Shown here in pieces: positions 1 through 11,898 of a stretch of DNA of 64,000 nt (the stretch's first letter is position 1; every line of letters starts with the position of its first letter). The notes beneath the pieces were generated by a model. It was not told the origin of the DNA. It searched no databases and saw nothing but the letters and a program-made list of their open reading frames with translations. Both the position numbers and the translations under genes were made by a program. The DNA comes from Diaphorobacter limosus. GTDB lineage: Bacteria; Pseudomonadota; Gammaproteobacteria; Burkholderiales; Burkholderiaceae_C. The stretch lies in contig NZ_CP136921.1 of the NCBI RefSeq assembly GCF_033100095.1, forward strand, positions 1,272,501 to 1,336,500, written 5' to 3'.

Positions 1-137
1 GCGCCAAAGAGGTTGTTCAGGTCGGTAATCGCCAGGGCGGGCTGCCCATCCTTGGCAGCGGCCTTGACGACCTCGTCGATGCGGGTGGTTCCGTCCACGA
101 CGGAAAATTCGGTATGCAGGCGCAGGTGAACAAACAT
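1..137 (-). CDS. dnaE: DNA polymerase III alpha subunit, N-terminal fragment
   Basis: Only the first 45 codons are inside the window; the gene runs off the left edge. The reverse-strand translation begins MFVHLRLHTEFSVVDG and contains ALAITDLNNLFGA, which is the start of the PHP domain of replicative DNA polymerase III alpha (LRxHTEFS and TDxxNLFG are family hallmarks). The enzyme is the catalytic subunit of the chromosomal replicase. It is divergent from bamD with about 145 bp between the start codons. Identification is firm for the fragment; completeness cannot be judged. Confidence 0.9.
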   Translation of the reverse strand, partial: MFVHLRLHTEFSVVDGTTRIDEVVKAAAKDGQPALAITDLNNLFG

Positions 138-282
138 GCCGGCATTGTAGGAATGCGGGCTTGGCCTCGTGCTCCGGCAGGTCGGGCGGCTTACTTACAA
201 TGCCGGGTTGCGGGTACCGCGCGGTCTTGTCTCCCGACAGGGTTGCCACCCATGCCATTCATTCATCCCGAGAGCTGCCGTC

Positions 283-1080
283 ATGCCGCGTTTTCCTCTA
301 TCTTTGTTGTCTGCCCTGCTGGCCGCCGGCCTTTTGGCCGCCTGCGCCAGCCCCAACGAAGACAAAACCGCCGGCTGGAGCACGGACAAAATCTACGCCG
401 AGGCGCGCGATGAACTCAACGGCGGCGCCTATGACAAGGCCGTGCCGCTGCTGGAAAAGCTCGAAGGCCGCGCCGCCGGAACGCCACTGGCCCAGCAGGC
501 GCAGCTGGAAAAAGCCTACGCCCAGTACAAGGGTGGCGAAAAGGCCCAGGCCGTGGCCACGCTGGATCGCTTCATGAAGCTGCACCCGGCAAGCCCCGCC
601 TTCGACTACGCGCTGTACCTGAAGGGTCTGGTCAACTTCAATGAAAACCTGGGTCTGTTCTCCTGGCTGTCACGCCAGGACCTGTCCGAGCGCGACCAGA
701 AGGCTGCCAAGGATTCGTTCGAATCCTTCCGCGAGCTGGCGACGCGCTTTCCCGAGTCGCGCTACACGCCGGATGCGCGCCTGCGCATGACCTACATCAT
801 CAACTCGCTGGCGCAGTACGAGGTGCATGTCGCCCGCTACTACTACGAGCGCGGCGCCTATGTGGCGGCCGTGGGCCGGGCGCAAAGCGCGATTGCGGAC
901 TACAAGGACGTGCCCGCGACCGAGGAGGCGCTGTACATCCTGGTGCGTTCCTACGACGCCCTGGGCATGACGCAGTTGCGCGACGACGCGCGCCGTGTGC
1001 TGGAAGCCTCGTACCCGAACAGCAGCCTGCCCAAGGCAGGCTTCAAGGGCACGGACAACCCGTGGTGGAAGTTCTGGTAA
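283..1080 (+). CDS. bamD: Outer membrane protein assembly factor BamD (lipoprotein)
   Basis: 265 residues. The start at 283 gives a typical lipoprotein signal (MPRFPLSLLSALLAAGLLAAC) with lipobox LAAC, so the open frame upstream (from 169) is not used. After the lipidated Cys come TPR-like helices with the family's 'YxxG...A...YP.S..A..A' pattern (for example RFPESRYTPDARLRMTYI). BamD is an essential outer-membrane lipoprotein of the BAM complex that inserts beta-barrel proteins. Its length matches the family (about 245-270). The 3' end overlaps the convergent helicase gene by 38 bp. Confidence 0.93.
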   Translation: MPRFPLSLLSALLAAGLLAACASPNEDKTAGWSTDKIYAEARDELNGGAYDKAVPLLEKLEGRAAGTPLAQQAQLEKAYAQYKGGEKAQAVATLDRFMKLHPASPAFDYALYLKGLVNFNENLGLFSWLSRQDLSERDQKAAKDSFESFRELATRFPESRYTPDARLRMTYIINSLAQYEVHVARYYYERGAYVAAVGRAQSAIADYKDVPATEEALYILVRSYDALGMTQLRDDARRVLEASYPNSSLPKAGFKGTDNPWWKFW

Positions 1081-3088
1081 ACGCCGCCAGCGCCGCATCA
1101 AACTCTTCTTGCGACCGCAGCCTGCGCATGGCGGGCAGGGCCCGCAGCAGGCGCTTGCCATAACCCATGCGCAGCAGCCGCTGGTCGGCCACAACCAGCA
1201 CACCGGTATCGCTTTCGCTGCGTATCAGGCGGCCGGCGCCCTGCTTGAGGGCAAGCGCCGCCGCAGGCAAGGCATCGTCACGAAATGGGCTGCGCCCCTG
1301 CTGTTTGAGGCGCCGCCCCCGCGCCTGCACCAGCGGATCACCGGGGGACGGGAACGGCAACTTGTCGATCACCAGAAGCTGCAGCGCCTGGCCCGGCACG
1401 TCAAACCCCTCCCAGAAGCTGGCCGAGCCAACCAGCACATGGCCCACAGCATCCGCCGGCGCACGAAAGCATTCCATGATCTGCCGCTTGGGCGCCTGGC
1501 CCTGCACCAGCACCTCGATGCCACCACCGACCGCCAGGCGCTGCTGCAGCACGCCGGCCATGACCTGCAGCGCACGCAGGCTGGTGGTCAGCACCAGCGT
1601 GCGCCCGCCCAGGCGCGTCGCCGCATCCGCCACCCAATGGGCCAGCTGCTCGCTGTGCGCGGGATCCGTGGCGGCGGGCAGCTGGGGCGGCACATAGAGC
1701 GCGGCCTGGCGCGCATAGTCGAACGGGCTGTCCAGACGCAGCGTGCGTGCGCCATCCATGCCGCAGGCCTCGGTGAACCAGCTCAGTTGTGCGTCATCAC
1801 CCAGCGTGGCCGAGGTGAACACCCAGGTGCGCTTGCACCCCGCCAATGGCGCCACGGGCTCGTCCCAGGCTCCAGCCTCGGCCGGCGGGCCTTGCCATAG
1901 CGTGCGCAGGGCCGGGGCCAGAGCCAGCGGCACCTCGCTCAGCCGCAGCTGGCCGGTCCAATCGAGCCAGCGCACGCCATCGGCACTACCCGGAGCGGAA
2001 AACCGTGCCAGCCGCGCCAGCAAGTCCACCGTGCGTTCATGCAGATGTGCCAGGTCGGGAGCCAGCGCCGTCACGCCATCCAGCCCCGCCAGGATGCCGC
2101 GCAGGACGCCCACTGCACGCGCCATTGCGCCATCCCACGCCGTGGCATCCACGCCATCGGGCGCCGCACCCACCCAGGCCACCCGCCCGGGCACGACACC
2201 CGCAGCACTATCGGCCACAAGCAGGTGCAACTCTCGCGTCGCCTGGCGCAGCAAGGCGCCGAGCCCCTGCCAGTCGGCCAATCCCCGCGCATGGCGCAGG
2301 CCGCTGACGAGCAGGTCCTGCGCCAGATCGTGCAGCTGGCCGGTGCCCAACTGTGCGCCCAGGAACTGGCTGGCGGTCTCGGCCAGTTGATGGGCCTCGT
2401 CAAAAACCACCACACCCGAGTTGGGCAACAGTTGCGCCACGCCCGATTCGCGCACGGCCTGGTCGGCAAAGAACAGGTGGTGGTTGATCACCAGCACATC
2501 GGCCGCCAGGGCCGTGCGTCGCGCCTGGTACACATGGCAGTCGGCAAAGCGTGGGCAGTCCTGGCCCAGACAGTTGTCGCGCGTTGACGTAACCAGCCCC
2601 AGGAGCGGCGAGCGCTCATCCAGCCCGGGCAACTCCGCGAGGTCGCCGCTCTGCGTGCCCTGGGCCCACAGCTCGATGCGCGCCAATTCTTGCGCCTGGG
2701 CCGGGGCCAGCACCGGGTTGTATCGTGCCTGCTGCAGGCGTTGGTGGCACAGGTAGCTGGCCCGCCCCTTGAGCAAGGCCGTACACAGCGGCAGTGCCAG
2801 GGCGCGCAGCAACAGCGGCAGGTCACGGCCATACAGCTGATCCTGCAGCGCCTTGGTGGCCGTGGAGACCACCACCCGCTCACCGCTGAGCAGGGCAGGC
2901 ACCAGGTAGGCAAAGGTCTTGCCGACGCCGGTGCCGGCCTCCACCACCAGCGGGGCGTGGTCTTCGATGGCCTCTGCCACCGCCTGCGCCATGGCCGTCT
3001 GCTCGGCGCGCGGCCGAAAATGCGGCTGCGCGCGCGCCAGCGGCCCATCGGCCGCGAACGCGCCGGCGACGAGATCACTCAAGGACAT
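1043..3088 (-). CDS. DinG/YoaA-family ATP-dependent DNA helicase
   Basis: 681 residues from the ATG at 3088 (MSLSDLVAGAF). It is a superfamily 2, XPD-like 5'-3' helicase. Visible motifs are Walker A EAGTGVGKTFAYL near residue 50, motif Ia VVSTATKALQDQLYG, the DEAH box VVFDEAHQLAE, and C-terminal motif VI GAGRLIRSESDTG. Cysteines at SYLCHQRL and in DNCLGQDCPRFADC sit where this family binds a 4Fe-4S cluster. It probably acts in DNA repair or R-loop/replication-fork processing like YoaA. Reading upstream of 3088 would add 46 residues without family character. The C-terminus overlaps bamD tail-to-tail. Confidence 0.88.
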   Translation of the reverse strand: MSLSDLVAGAFAADGPLARAQPHFRPRAEQTAMAQAVAEAIEDHAPLVVEAGTGVGKTFAYLVPALLSGERVVVSTATKALQDQLYGRDLPLLLRALALPLCTALLKGRASYLCHQRLQQARYNPVLAPAQAQELARIELWAQGTQSGDLAELPGLDERSPLLGLVTSTRDNCLGQDCPRFADCHVYQARRTALAADVLVINHHLFFADQAVRESGVAQLLPNSGVVVFDEAHQLAETASQFLGAQLGTGQLHDLAQDLLVSGLRHARGLADWQGLGALLRQATRELHLLVADSAAGVVPGRVAWVGAAPDGVDATAWDGAMARAVGVLRGILAGLDGVTALAPDLAHLHERTVDLLARLARFSAPGSADGVRWLDWTGQLRLSEVPLALAPALRTLWQGPPAEAGAWDEPVAPLAGCKRTWVFTSATLGDDAQLSWFTEACGMDGARTLRLDSPFDYARQAALYVPPQLPAATDPAHSEQLAHWVADAATRLGGRTLVLTTSLRALQVMAGVLQQRLAVGGGIEVLVQGQAPKRQIMECFRAPADAVGHVLVGSASFWEGFDVPGQALQLLVIDKLPFPSPGDPLVQARGRRLKQQGRSPFRDDALPAAALALKQGAGRLIRSESDTGVLVVADQRLLRMGYGKRLLRALPAMRRLRSQEEFDAALAAFTRTSTTGCPCP

Positions 3089-3182
3089 GCGAGAAACGGA
3101 ACCCGGACGGCATGGCGTTGATAATAATGGGCTCCCAGCCGCCACCGCCCCCCGCGGGCGCCCCAGCGCCCAACCGCAGCCC

Positions 3183-3989
3183 ATGACCAAAGCGTTCCGC
3201 CTCATTGCTTCGACCGGCATCCACAAGGGTGACCGCGACTACCAGCAGGATCAGGTCGCCCTGCTCTCGCATCCGCGCTACAACGGCTGTGTGCTGGCGG
3301 TGGTGGCCGATGGCATGGGTGGACGCAGCGGCGGGCGCAAGGCCTCGGATCAGGTGATGATGACCGCGCGCCAGCTGTTCGAGCGCTATTGCCCCGACAC
3401 CGACGACGCCAGCAGCCTGCTTGAGCACATCGTGCACGAGTCGCATATCGTCATTCGCCTCACGGCCATATCGGCCGAGCAGGAGCCGCACAGCACGGTG
3501 GCCGCCTTTTTGATCAACCCGCGCGGAGACTGCCATTGGGCGCATGCCGGGGATTCACGCATTTACCACTTCCAGGGCGGGCGGCTGCTCTACCGCACGG
3601 CGGATCACTCCTATGTGCAAGCCCTGGTCGATCGCGGCGAGCTGACCGAGGCCGAGGCCAGCAACCACCCGCACTCCAACATCCTCATAGGCTGCCTGGG
3701 CTCGGAAAGCGACCCGCCCGTGACCATGCATCTGATCTCCCAGCTGCAGCCGGGCGATGTGCTGCTGGCATGCAGCGATGGCGTGTGGCATTACTTTTCG
3801 CCGGCCGAACTGGCCTCGGTGCTGGAGTCGCTGACACCGCGCGAGGCCACCGAGTTCCTGATCGACAAGGCCCGCTCCCGCGCGCGTGGCGGTGGCGACA
3901 ACCTGTCGCTGGTGGTGGTGAGGATCGAGGCCCTGGCAGACGAGAAGAAGCTTCCCCCCCTGGTGGCGCCGCTGACGCTCTCGGCCTGA
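3183..3989 (+). CDS. PP2C-family serine/threonine protein phosphatase
   Basis: 268 residues from the ATG at 3183 (MTKAFRLIASTGIHKGDRD). Metal-dependent phosphatase motifs are in order: RDYQQDQ near residue 18 (first metal-binding Asp), VVADGMGGRSGGRKAS (DGMGG, near residue 45), HAGDSRIYHF near residue 120, LACSDGVWHYF and GGDNLSLVVVRIE at the C-terminus. This is the Stp1/PphA-like class that reverses Ser/Thr phosphorylation in the cytoplasm. No partner kinase lies beside it. It is divergent from the helicase (94 bp between starts) and ends exactly where the next, opposite gene ends. Confidence 0.92.
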   Translation: MTKAFRLIASTGIHKGDRDYQQDQVALLSHPRYNGCVLAVVADGMGGRSGGRKASDQVMMTARQLFERYCPDTDDASSLLEHIVHESHIVIRLTAISAEQEPHSTVAAFLINPRGDCHWAHAGDSRIYHFQGGRLLYRTADHSYVQALVDRGELTEAEASNHPHSNILIGCLGSESDPPVTMHLISQLQPGDVLLACSDGVWHYFSPAELASVLESLTPREATEFLIDKARSRARGGGDNLSLVVVRIEALADEKKLPPLVAPLTLSA

Positions 3990-4652
3990 TCAGGGGGCAG
4001 GCAGCGGGGCCGGTGGCTTGCGCCCCGATGCCTGTGCCTGGGCCTTGTCGCGCTCATGCTGCTCGCGCCGCTCACGCGCCTTTTGCTGCTTCGCGTCGTA
4101 GCGTGCGCGTGATTCCGATGCGCGCTGCGCCTCGGCCTGCTGGCGCTCCTGCTGCTCTTGCGCCTGCTGCGCGGCGCGGTGCTGCTGCTCGGCGGCGCGC
4201 TGCTGGGCCTGCTGCGCGCGCGTTTGCGCATTGCCGCGCTCCGTGGCGCGCATCGGCGGCGGTTTTTCTCCCGACTGCAGGTTCTGCCGCTGCTCCTGCT
4301 GCCGCTCCTCGATGGAGCGGCGCCGCTCGGCGGCCTTTTCCCGGCGCTCTTCGTCGTTGATTTGCAGCTCCTGGCGGCGCAGCCGATTCTCGGCCTCGCG
4401 CACCCTGGCGCGGACCTGGTTCAGGCAGTCATGCACGGCAAACTGCTGGTAGCAGGCCGCCTCATCGCTGCTGCGCCCGGCCTGCAGGGCCTGGCGCTCG
4501 GCCTGTATCTGCGCGCGCCGCAATTCGCGCTGCTGCTGTGGCCCGGCGGCAGTGCCGGAAGCCGCATCCTGCGCCAGAGTGAGGCCGGGCAATGCCAGCA
4601 GCGCGGCCAGGCACAGAAGCACCCTCAGGGAATGACGGGCATGGATGGGCAT
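3990..4652 (-). CDS. Secreted coiled-coil protein of unknown function
   Basis: 220 residues. The N-terminus has a cleavable signal peptide (hydrophobic stretch RVLLCLAALLALPGLTLAQ). The rest is very rich in Gln, Glu, Arg and Ala and should form a long charged coiled coil (QQRELRRAQIQAERQALQAG). A short cysteine-containing motif ACYQQFAVHDCLNQVRARV is the only non-repetitive part and probably the family signature. Similar proteins commonly follow zapE in Comamonadaceae, but I know no function. The start codon overlaps the zapE stop (TGATG), so translation is probably coupled. The stop abuts the PP2C stop. Confidence 0.75.
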   Translation of the reverse strand: MPIHARHSLRVLLCLAALLALPGLTLAQDAASGTAAGPQQQRELRRAQIQAERQALQAGRSSDEAACYQQFAVHDCLNQVRARVREAENRLRRQELQINDEERREKAAERRRSIEERQQEQRQNLQSGEKPPPMRATERGNAQTRAQQAQQRAAEQQHRAAQQAQEQQERQQAEAQRASESRARYDAKQQKARERREQHERDKAQAQASGRKPPAPLPAP

Positions 4653-5770
4653 CAGGTCAATCCGGTATCGACGACACGCCGCTCAAGCTGCAGGTATTCC
4701 TTGGACTGCATCTCGTTGAGGCGCGAGACCGTGCGCGGAAACTCGTGCGCCAGCGGGCCGTCGGTATACAAGTCCTCGGGCGGCACCGCCGCCGAAATGA
4801 TGAGCTTGACGCGTCTGTCGTACAACACGTCCACCAGCCAGGTGAAGCGCCTTGCCGGCGAGGCCATGTTGACCGGCATATGCGGCACGTTCGACAGCAG
4901 CACGGTGTGGAACTGGCTGGCCAGCTCCAGATAGTCGTTCTGCGAGCGCGGGCCCATGCACAGTTCGCGAAAGTCGAACCACACCACGCCGCCGGCCTTG
5001 CGCAGGGCGTGGATCTCGCGCGCCTCTATGCGCAGCACCGGATCTTCGTCATGCACCTCCGCCAGCTGGTCGAAGGTTTGCGCCATCTCGGCGTCGGCCT
5101 GCGGCCCCAGCGGGCAGTGGTAGAGCCTAGCGTTCTCCAGCGTGCGGCGGCGGTAGTCGGTACCGTTGTCGACATTCACCACCTCCATGCGCTCGTTCAA
5201 GAGCGCAATCGCCGGCAGGATGCGGTCGCGGTGCAGGCCGTCGGGGTAGAGCTCGTCCGGCTTGAAGTTGGAGGTGGTGACAAAGCCCACGCCGTTTTCG
5301 AACAACGCCACCAGCAGGCGATGCAGGATCATGGCGTCGGTCACGTCCGCTACGTGAAATTCATCGAAGCAAATCAGCTTGTAGCGCTTGGCGATGTTGG
5401 CGCCCAGGGCGTCCAGCGGGTTTTGCGTGCCCTGCAGGCTGGCGAGCTCGCGGTGCACCTCGCGCATGAACTCGTGAAAGTGCAGGCGGACCTTGCGTTT
5501 CAGGGGCACCGCGTTGAAGAAGCAATCCATGAGAAAGCTCTTGCCCCGCCCGACGCCGCCGTACATGTAGACGCCCTTGGGAATGTCGGGGTGGTTGATG
5601 AGCTTCTTCAAACTGTTGGAGCGCTTGGCCTTGTAGCGGCTCCATTCGTCGGCGCAGCGCTCCAGCGCATCGATGGCGCGCAGCTGCGCCGGGTCGCTTG
5701 CAAATCCCTTGGCGGCCAGCTCCGCCTCGTACGCCTGCCTGACTGTCACCGCATTCTCCGTATACTGCAA
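4652..5770 (-). CDS. zapE: Cell division protein ZapE (AFG1-like ATPase)
   Basis: 372 residues. P-loop ATPase of the AFG1/ZapE family: Walker A YMYGGVGRGKSFLMD near residue 70, Walker B LICFDEFHVADVTDA, then the family's RTSNFKPDELY-like segment (here VTTSNFKPDELYPDGLHRD) and the C-terminal ADYIALA-like region. ZapE is a cytoplasmic/peripheral ATPase linked to Z-ring constriction; mitochondrial AFG1 is the eukaryotic relative. The length fits. It is transcribed toward the secreted coiled-coil gene and overlaps it by one base. A perfect 17-bp hairpin repeat lies immediately upstream. Confidence 0.92.
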   Translation of the reverse strand: MQYTENAVTVRQAYEAELAAKGFASDPAQLRAIDALERCADEWSRYKAKRSNSLKKLINHPDIPKGVYMYGGVGRGKSFLMDCFFNAVPLKRKVRLHFHEFMREVHRELASLQGTQNPLDALGANIAKRYKLICFDEFHVADVTDAMILHRLLVALFENGVGFVTTSNFKPDELYPDGLHRDRILPAIALLNERMEVVNVDNGTDYRRRTLENARLYHCPLGPQADAEMAQTFDQLAEVHDEDPVLRIEAREIHALRKAGGVVWFDFRELCMGPRSQNDYLELASQFHTVLLSNVPHMPVNMASPARRFTWLVDVLYDRRVKLIISAAVPPEDLYTDGPLAHEFPRTVSRLNEMQSKEYLQLERRVVDTGLT

Positions 5771-5825
5771 AAATAATAGCTGCTAGCGCTTGATGGTTAA
5801 GCGCTAGCAGCTATTTTCACCTAAA
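5771..5825. repeat. Palindromic dispersed repeat, perfect 17-bp arms
   Basis: The arms AATAGCTGCTAGCGCTT (5775-5791) and its exact complement (5799-5815) flank a 7-bp loop. This is the cleanest copy of the family seen throughout the window. It fills the gap between lpdA (stop at 5832) and the zapE start, so it could act as a weak terminator or RNA stabiliser. Confidence 0.85.
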
Positions 5826-5831
5826 TTTTAC

Positions 5832-7259
<1,428 letters not shown>

Positions 7260-7335
7260 GGTGTGAATTCTTGAAAAAGAGTTGAAAAAACCCACCGCTG
7301 GGCTGGGCCGAGGGTGGGTTTCAGGAGGCCTTGAA

Positions 7336-8595
<1,260 letters not shown>

Positions 8596-8610
8596 TTTGA
8601 ATTCCGTTAT

Positions 8611-8680
8611 GTGTTGTGCGTTGTACGGTGGATGGGCGTTGTGCCGGCGTTGCGCACAACGCCCATCGCACAACGCTCAA
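8611..8680. repeat. Second-family hairpin repeat in the odhB-sucA gap
   Basis: The perfect 14-bp arms GATGGGCGTTGTGC (8631-8644) and its complement (8654-8667) are flanked by further GTTGTGCG / CGCACAACGCTCAAC sequence. A related element lies at 54451-54498. It fills the space between sucA and odhB and may tune read-through within the operon. Confidence 0.7.
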
Positions 8681-8690
8681 CCTGTGAGCC

Positions 8691-11570
8691 TTACTTGGTC
8701 AGAACGAACCCCTTGAGCTTGGCGAAGGCCGCCTCGATCAGGCTCTTTTGCTGATCCTGGTGCAGGTGCGCGTAACCCACGGCCGGCGAGGCCGAAGCGG
8801 CGCGGCCGGCGTAGCCGAGCTTCTGGCCGTCTTGCATGTTCTCGTGGATGTTGTGCTGGATGAAGAACCAGGCGCCCTGGTTCTGCGGCTCGTCCTGGCA
8901 CCACACGATGTCAGTGGCGTTGGGGTACTTCTTGAGCTCGGCGGCAAAGGCCTTGTGCGGGAAGGGGTAGAGCTGCTCGACGCGGATGATGGCCACATCA
9001 CTGCGCTCAGCCTCTGTGCGCTTCTTCACCAGGTCGTAGTACACCTTGCCAGAGCAGGCAATGACGCGCTTGACCTTGTCGGCCTTCTTGGCAATGTTCG
9101 CATCCTGCTCAACCAGCACGGTCTGGAAACCGCCCTTGGTGAACTCCGACAGCGGCGAGGTCGCGTCCTTGTTACGCAGCAGGCTCTTAGGCGTCATGAT
9201 GACCAGGGGCTTGCGCAGGTTGCGCACCATCTGGCGGCGCAGCACATGGAAGATCTGGCTGGCCGTGGTCGGCTGCACGATCTGCATGTTGGCGTCGGCT
9301 GCCAGCTGCATGAAGCGCTCCAGGCGTGCCGAGGAATGCTCGGGGCCCTGGCCCTCGTAGCCATGCGGCAGCATCAGCGTCAGGCCGTTGATGCGACCCC
9401 ATTTCACCTCGCCGGAGGCGATGAACTGGTCGATCACCACCTGCGCACCGTTGGCGAAGTCGCCGAACTGCGCCTCCCAGATCACCAGCGTGTTGGGGTC
9501 GTTGGAAGCGTAGCCATACTCGAACGCCAGCACCGCCTCTTCCGACAGGATGGAGTCGATGACGACGAAAGGCGCCTGGTTCTCGGCCACATTTTGCAGT
9601 GGGATATAGGTGCCCTCGTCCCACTTCTCGCGCTTCTGGTCGTGGATCACGGCGTGGCGGTGCGTGAAGGTGCCGCGGCCGCAGTCCTCGCCCGACAGGC
9701 GCACGGGGTAGCCCGAGGCGACCAGCGAGGCGAAGGCCATGTGCTCGCCCATGCCCCAGTCCACATTCATCTCGCCCCGGCCCATGGCGGCGCGATCGTC
9801 GTAGACCTTCTTCACCAGCATGTGCGGCGTGACGCTGTCGGGGATGGTGGTGATGCGCTCGGCCAGACGCTTCCACTCGGTCAGCGGAATGGCGGTGTCG
9901 CCCGCGTCGGTCCAGGCCTTGCCCAGGAAGGGGCTCCAGTCGACGGCGTACTTGCTCTTGAAATTGGTCAGCACCGGATCGACCGTGTGCTTGCCCGCGT
10001 CCATAGCGGCGCGATAGGCCTTCACCATGTCGTCGCCCAGGCTCTCACCGAAGCCCTGCGCGGCCAGCTTGTCGGCGTAGAGCTTGCGCGTGCCGGGGTG
10101 CTGGGCAATCTTCTTGTACATCAGCGGCTGCGTGAGCATGGGCGTGTCCTGCTCGTTGTGGCCCAGCTTGCGGTAGCAGATGATGTCAATCACCACGTCC
10201 TTGGAGAACTCCATGCGGAATTCCAGGGCCAGCTGCACGGCCAGGCACACGGCCTCAGGGTCGTCGCCATTCACGTGCAGCACGGGCGACTCGATCATCT
10301 TCACGATGTCGGTGCAGTACAGCGTGGAGCGCAGGTCGCGTGGGTCGCTGGTGGTGAAACCGATCTGGTTGTTGATGATGATGTGCACCGTGCCGCCCGT
10401 GGTGTAGCCACGTGTCTCGGACAGGGCCAGGGTTTCCTGGTTCACGCCCTGGCCGGCGAAGGCGGCATCGCCGTGCACCAGCACCGGCAGCACCTGCTTG
10501 CCCTTGGGGTCATCGCGGCGATCCATGCGCGAGCGCACCGAGCCCTCGACCACCGGGTTGACGATCTCCAGATGCGAAGGGTTGAAGGCCAGCGACAGAT
10601 GCACCGGGCCGCCAGCGGTGGAGACGTCAGAGCTGAAGCCCTGGTGGTACTTCACGTCACCGGCGGGCAGGTCCTCGGGCGCGGTGTGCTCGAACTCGGC
10701 GAACAGATCGGCGGGCATCTTGCCCAAGGTGTTGACCAGCACGTTCAGGCGGCCGCGGTGGGCCATGCCGATCACCACTTCCTGCACGCCCTTGGCACCG
10801 GCAGCGTTGATCAGCTCGTCCATGGCGGCGATGAAGGACTCCCCGCCCTCGAGCGAAAACCGTTTCTGGCCGACGTATTTGGTGTGCAGGAAACGCTCCA
10901 GGCCTTCGGCAGCGGTGAGGCGGTCCAGGATGCGCTTCTTCTTCTCGGCATTGAAGGCCGGCTTGCTGCGGATCGACTCCAGCTTTTGCTGCCACCAGCG
11001 TTTCTGGTTCTGGTCGGAAGCGTACATGTACTCCGAGCCAATCGTGCCGCAATAGGTTTCGCGCAGCGCGTTGATCAGCTCGCGCAGCGACAGGCTTTCC
11101 TTGCCGAAGAAGGTGTTGCCAACGTTGAAAACGGTTTCCTGGTCAGCATCCGTGAAACCGTAGAACGAGGGCTCCAGCTCGGGGATGTTCGGACGCTCGG
11201 TACGCTTCAGGGGGTCGAGATCGGCCCAGCGCTGGCCCACGTTGCGGTAGGCGGCAATGAGCTGCTGCACGGCTACGCGCTTGCGGCCCATTTCGGTGTC
11301 GGCGCCGGTGGCCACCACGACCTGGGTGCCACCTTGCTTGGCACGCTCGGCAAAGGCGTTGATGACGGGCAGGTGCGGTACATCGCGCGCGTCGCTGCCG
11401 TCGGCAGCGGGCACATGTTGCAGTGCGTCAAAGTATTCGCGCCAGGAATCTGGCACGCTACCCGGATTGGCCAGGTAGTTTTCGTACATCTCCTCGACAT
11501 AGGGCGCGTTGCCGCCGAAGAGATAGGTGTTGCCTTGGTAGGCTTGGTAAACGGACGTTGTCTCACTCAT
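8691..11570 (-). CDS. sucA: 2-oxoglutarate dehydrogenase E1 component
   Basis: 959 residues from MSETTSVYQAYQGNTYLFGG. Thiamine-diphosphate-dependent decarboxylase that starts the oxidative decarboxylation of 2-oxoglutarate. Visible are the N-terminal E2-contact segment, GMAHRGRLNVLVNTLGK, the ThDP/Mg region HGDAAFAGQGVNQETLALS and NNQIGFTTS, and the transketolase-like C-terminal half (FEYGYASNDPNTLVIWEAQFGDFANGAQ is present, quoted in parts). The length is typical (about 930-960). It is the first gene of sucA-odhB-lpdA. The earlier in-frame start at 11633 has no family support. Confidence 0.96.
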   Translation of the reverse strand: MSETTSVYQAYQGNTYLFGGNAPYVEEMYENYLANPGSVPDSWREYFDALQHVPAADGSDARDVPHLPVINAFAERAKQGGTQVVVATGADTEMGRKRVAVQQLIAAYRNVGQRWADLDPLKRTERPNIPELEPSFYGFTDADQETVFNVGNTFFGKESLSLRELINALRETYCGTIGSEYMYASDQNQKRWWQQKLESIRSKPAFNAEKKKRILDRLTAAEGLERFLHTKYVGQKRFSLEGGESFIAAMDELINAAGAKGVQEVVIGMAHRGRLNVLVNTLGKMPADLFAEFEHTAPEDLPAGDVKYHQGFSSDVSTAGGPVHLSLAFNPSHLEIVNPVVEGSVRSRMDRRDDPKGKQVLPVLVHGDAAFAGQGVNQETLALSETRGYTTGGTVHIIINNQIGFTTSDPRDLRSTLYCTDIVKMIESPVLHVNGDDPEAVCLAVQLALEFRMEFSKDVVIDIICYRKLGHNEQDTPMLTQPLMYKKIAQHPGTRKLYADKLAAQGFGESLGDDMVKAYRAAMDAGKHTVDPVLTNFKSKYAVDWSPFLGKAWTDAGDTAIPLTEWKRLAERITTIPDSVTPHMLVKKVYDDRAAMGRGEMNVDWGMGEHMAFASLVASGYPVRLSGEDCGRGTFTHRHAVIHDQKREKWDEGTYIPLQNVAENQAPFVVIDSILSEEAVLAFEYGYASNDPNTLVIWEAQFGDFANGAQVVIDQFIASGEVKWGRINGLTLMLPHGYEGQGPEHSSARLERFMQLAADANMQIVQPTTASQIFHVLRRQMVRNLRKPLVIMTPKSLLRNKDATSPLSEFTKGGFQTVLVEQDANIAKKADKVKRVIACSGKVYYDLVKKRTEAERSDVAIIRVEQLYPFPHKAFAAELKKYPNATDIVWCQDEPQNQGAWFFIQHNIHENMQDGQKLGYAGRAASASPAVGYAHLHQDQQKSLIEAAFAKLKGFVLTK

Positions 11571-11898
11571 GTTGGCGCTGACCTTCGACTCCCTGCAGGA
11601 GGCTTTAGCTGGTTGAGAAACCTTCCGCGTCACGGCTGAACCGGTTGGCGGATGCGACTGTGGCTTGGAAGGGCCTGAATGCGGGCGCTATTGTGCCATT
11701 GAACGCCTTGCAGCTGCCTTGCAATCGCCGGGCCGGCTTGGCTTATTCCATTTCCAAATCATTCGTGTCTGGGCGCGAAGCCGCAGACAGTGCTGCAGCA
11801 CGGCAAGGCGAAGCAACAACGACACGGGTGATTTAGAAATGGAATTACATTGTGAGCCCGCTCACTTTGGAGCGTGTTTGCGACCCCCGCCGCCCCAC
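11571..11898. other. Divergent intergenic region (328 bp)
   Basis: This lies between sucA (leftward) and the AI-2E-family gene (rightward) and must hold both promoters. I see no clear sigma-70 pair. A frame open upstream of the AI-2E gene from 11665 gives Arg/Cys-rich, non-membrane sequence and I treat it as non-coding. No RNA gene or strong hairpin was recognised. Confidence 0.5.

Noticed and set aside
8748..11639. A 963-codon open frame on the strand opposite sucA
   Set aside because: It is a shadow of the GC-rich sucA gene; the translation is low-complexity (His/Val/Gly/Leu-rich) with no domain, while the opposite strand encodes a full E1 protein.
11665..11898. N-terminal extension of the AI-2E permease
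   Set aside because: The extra residues are Arg/Cys-rich and not like the family; the membrane protein begins convincingly at 11899.
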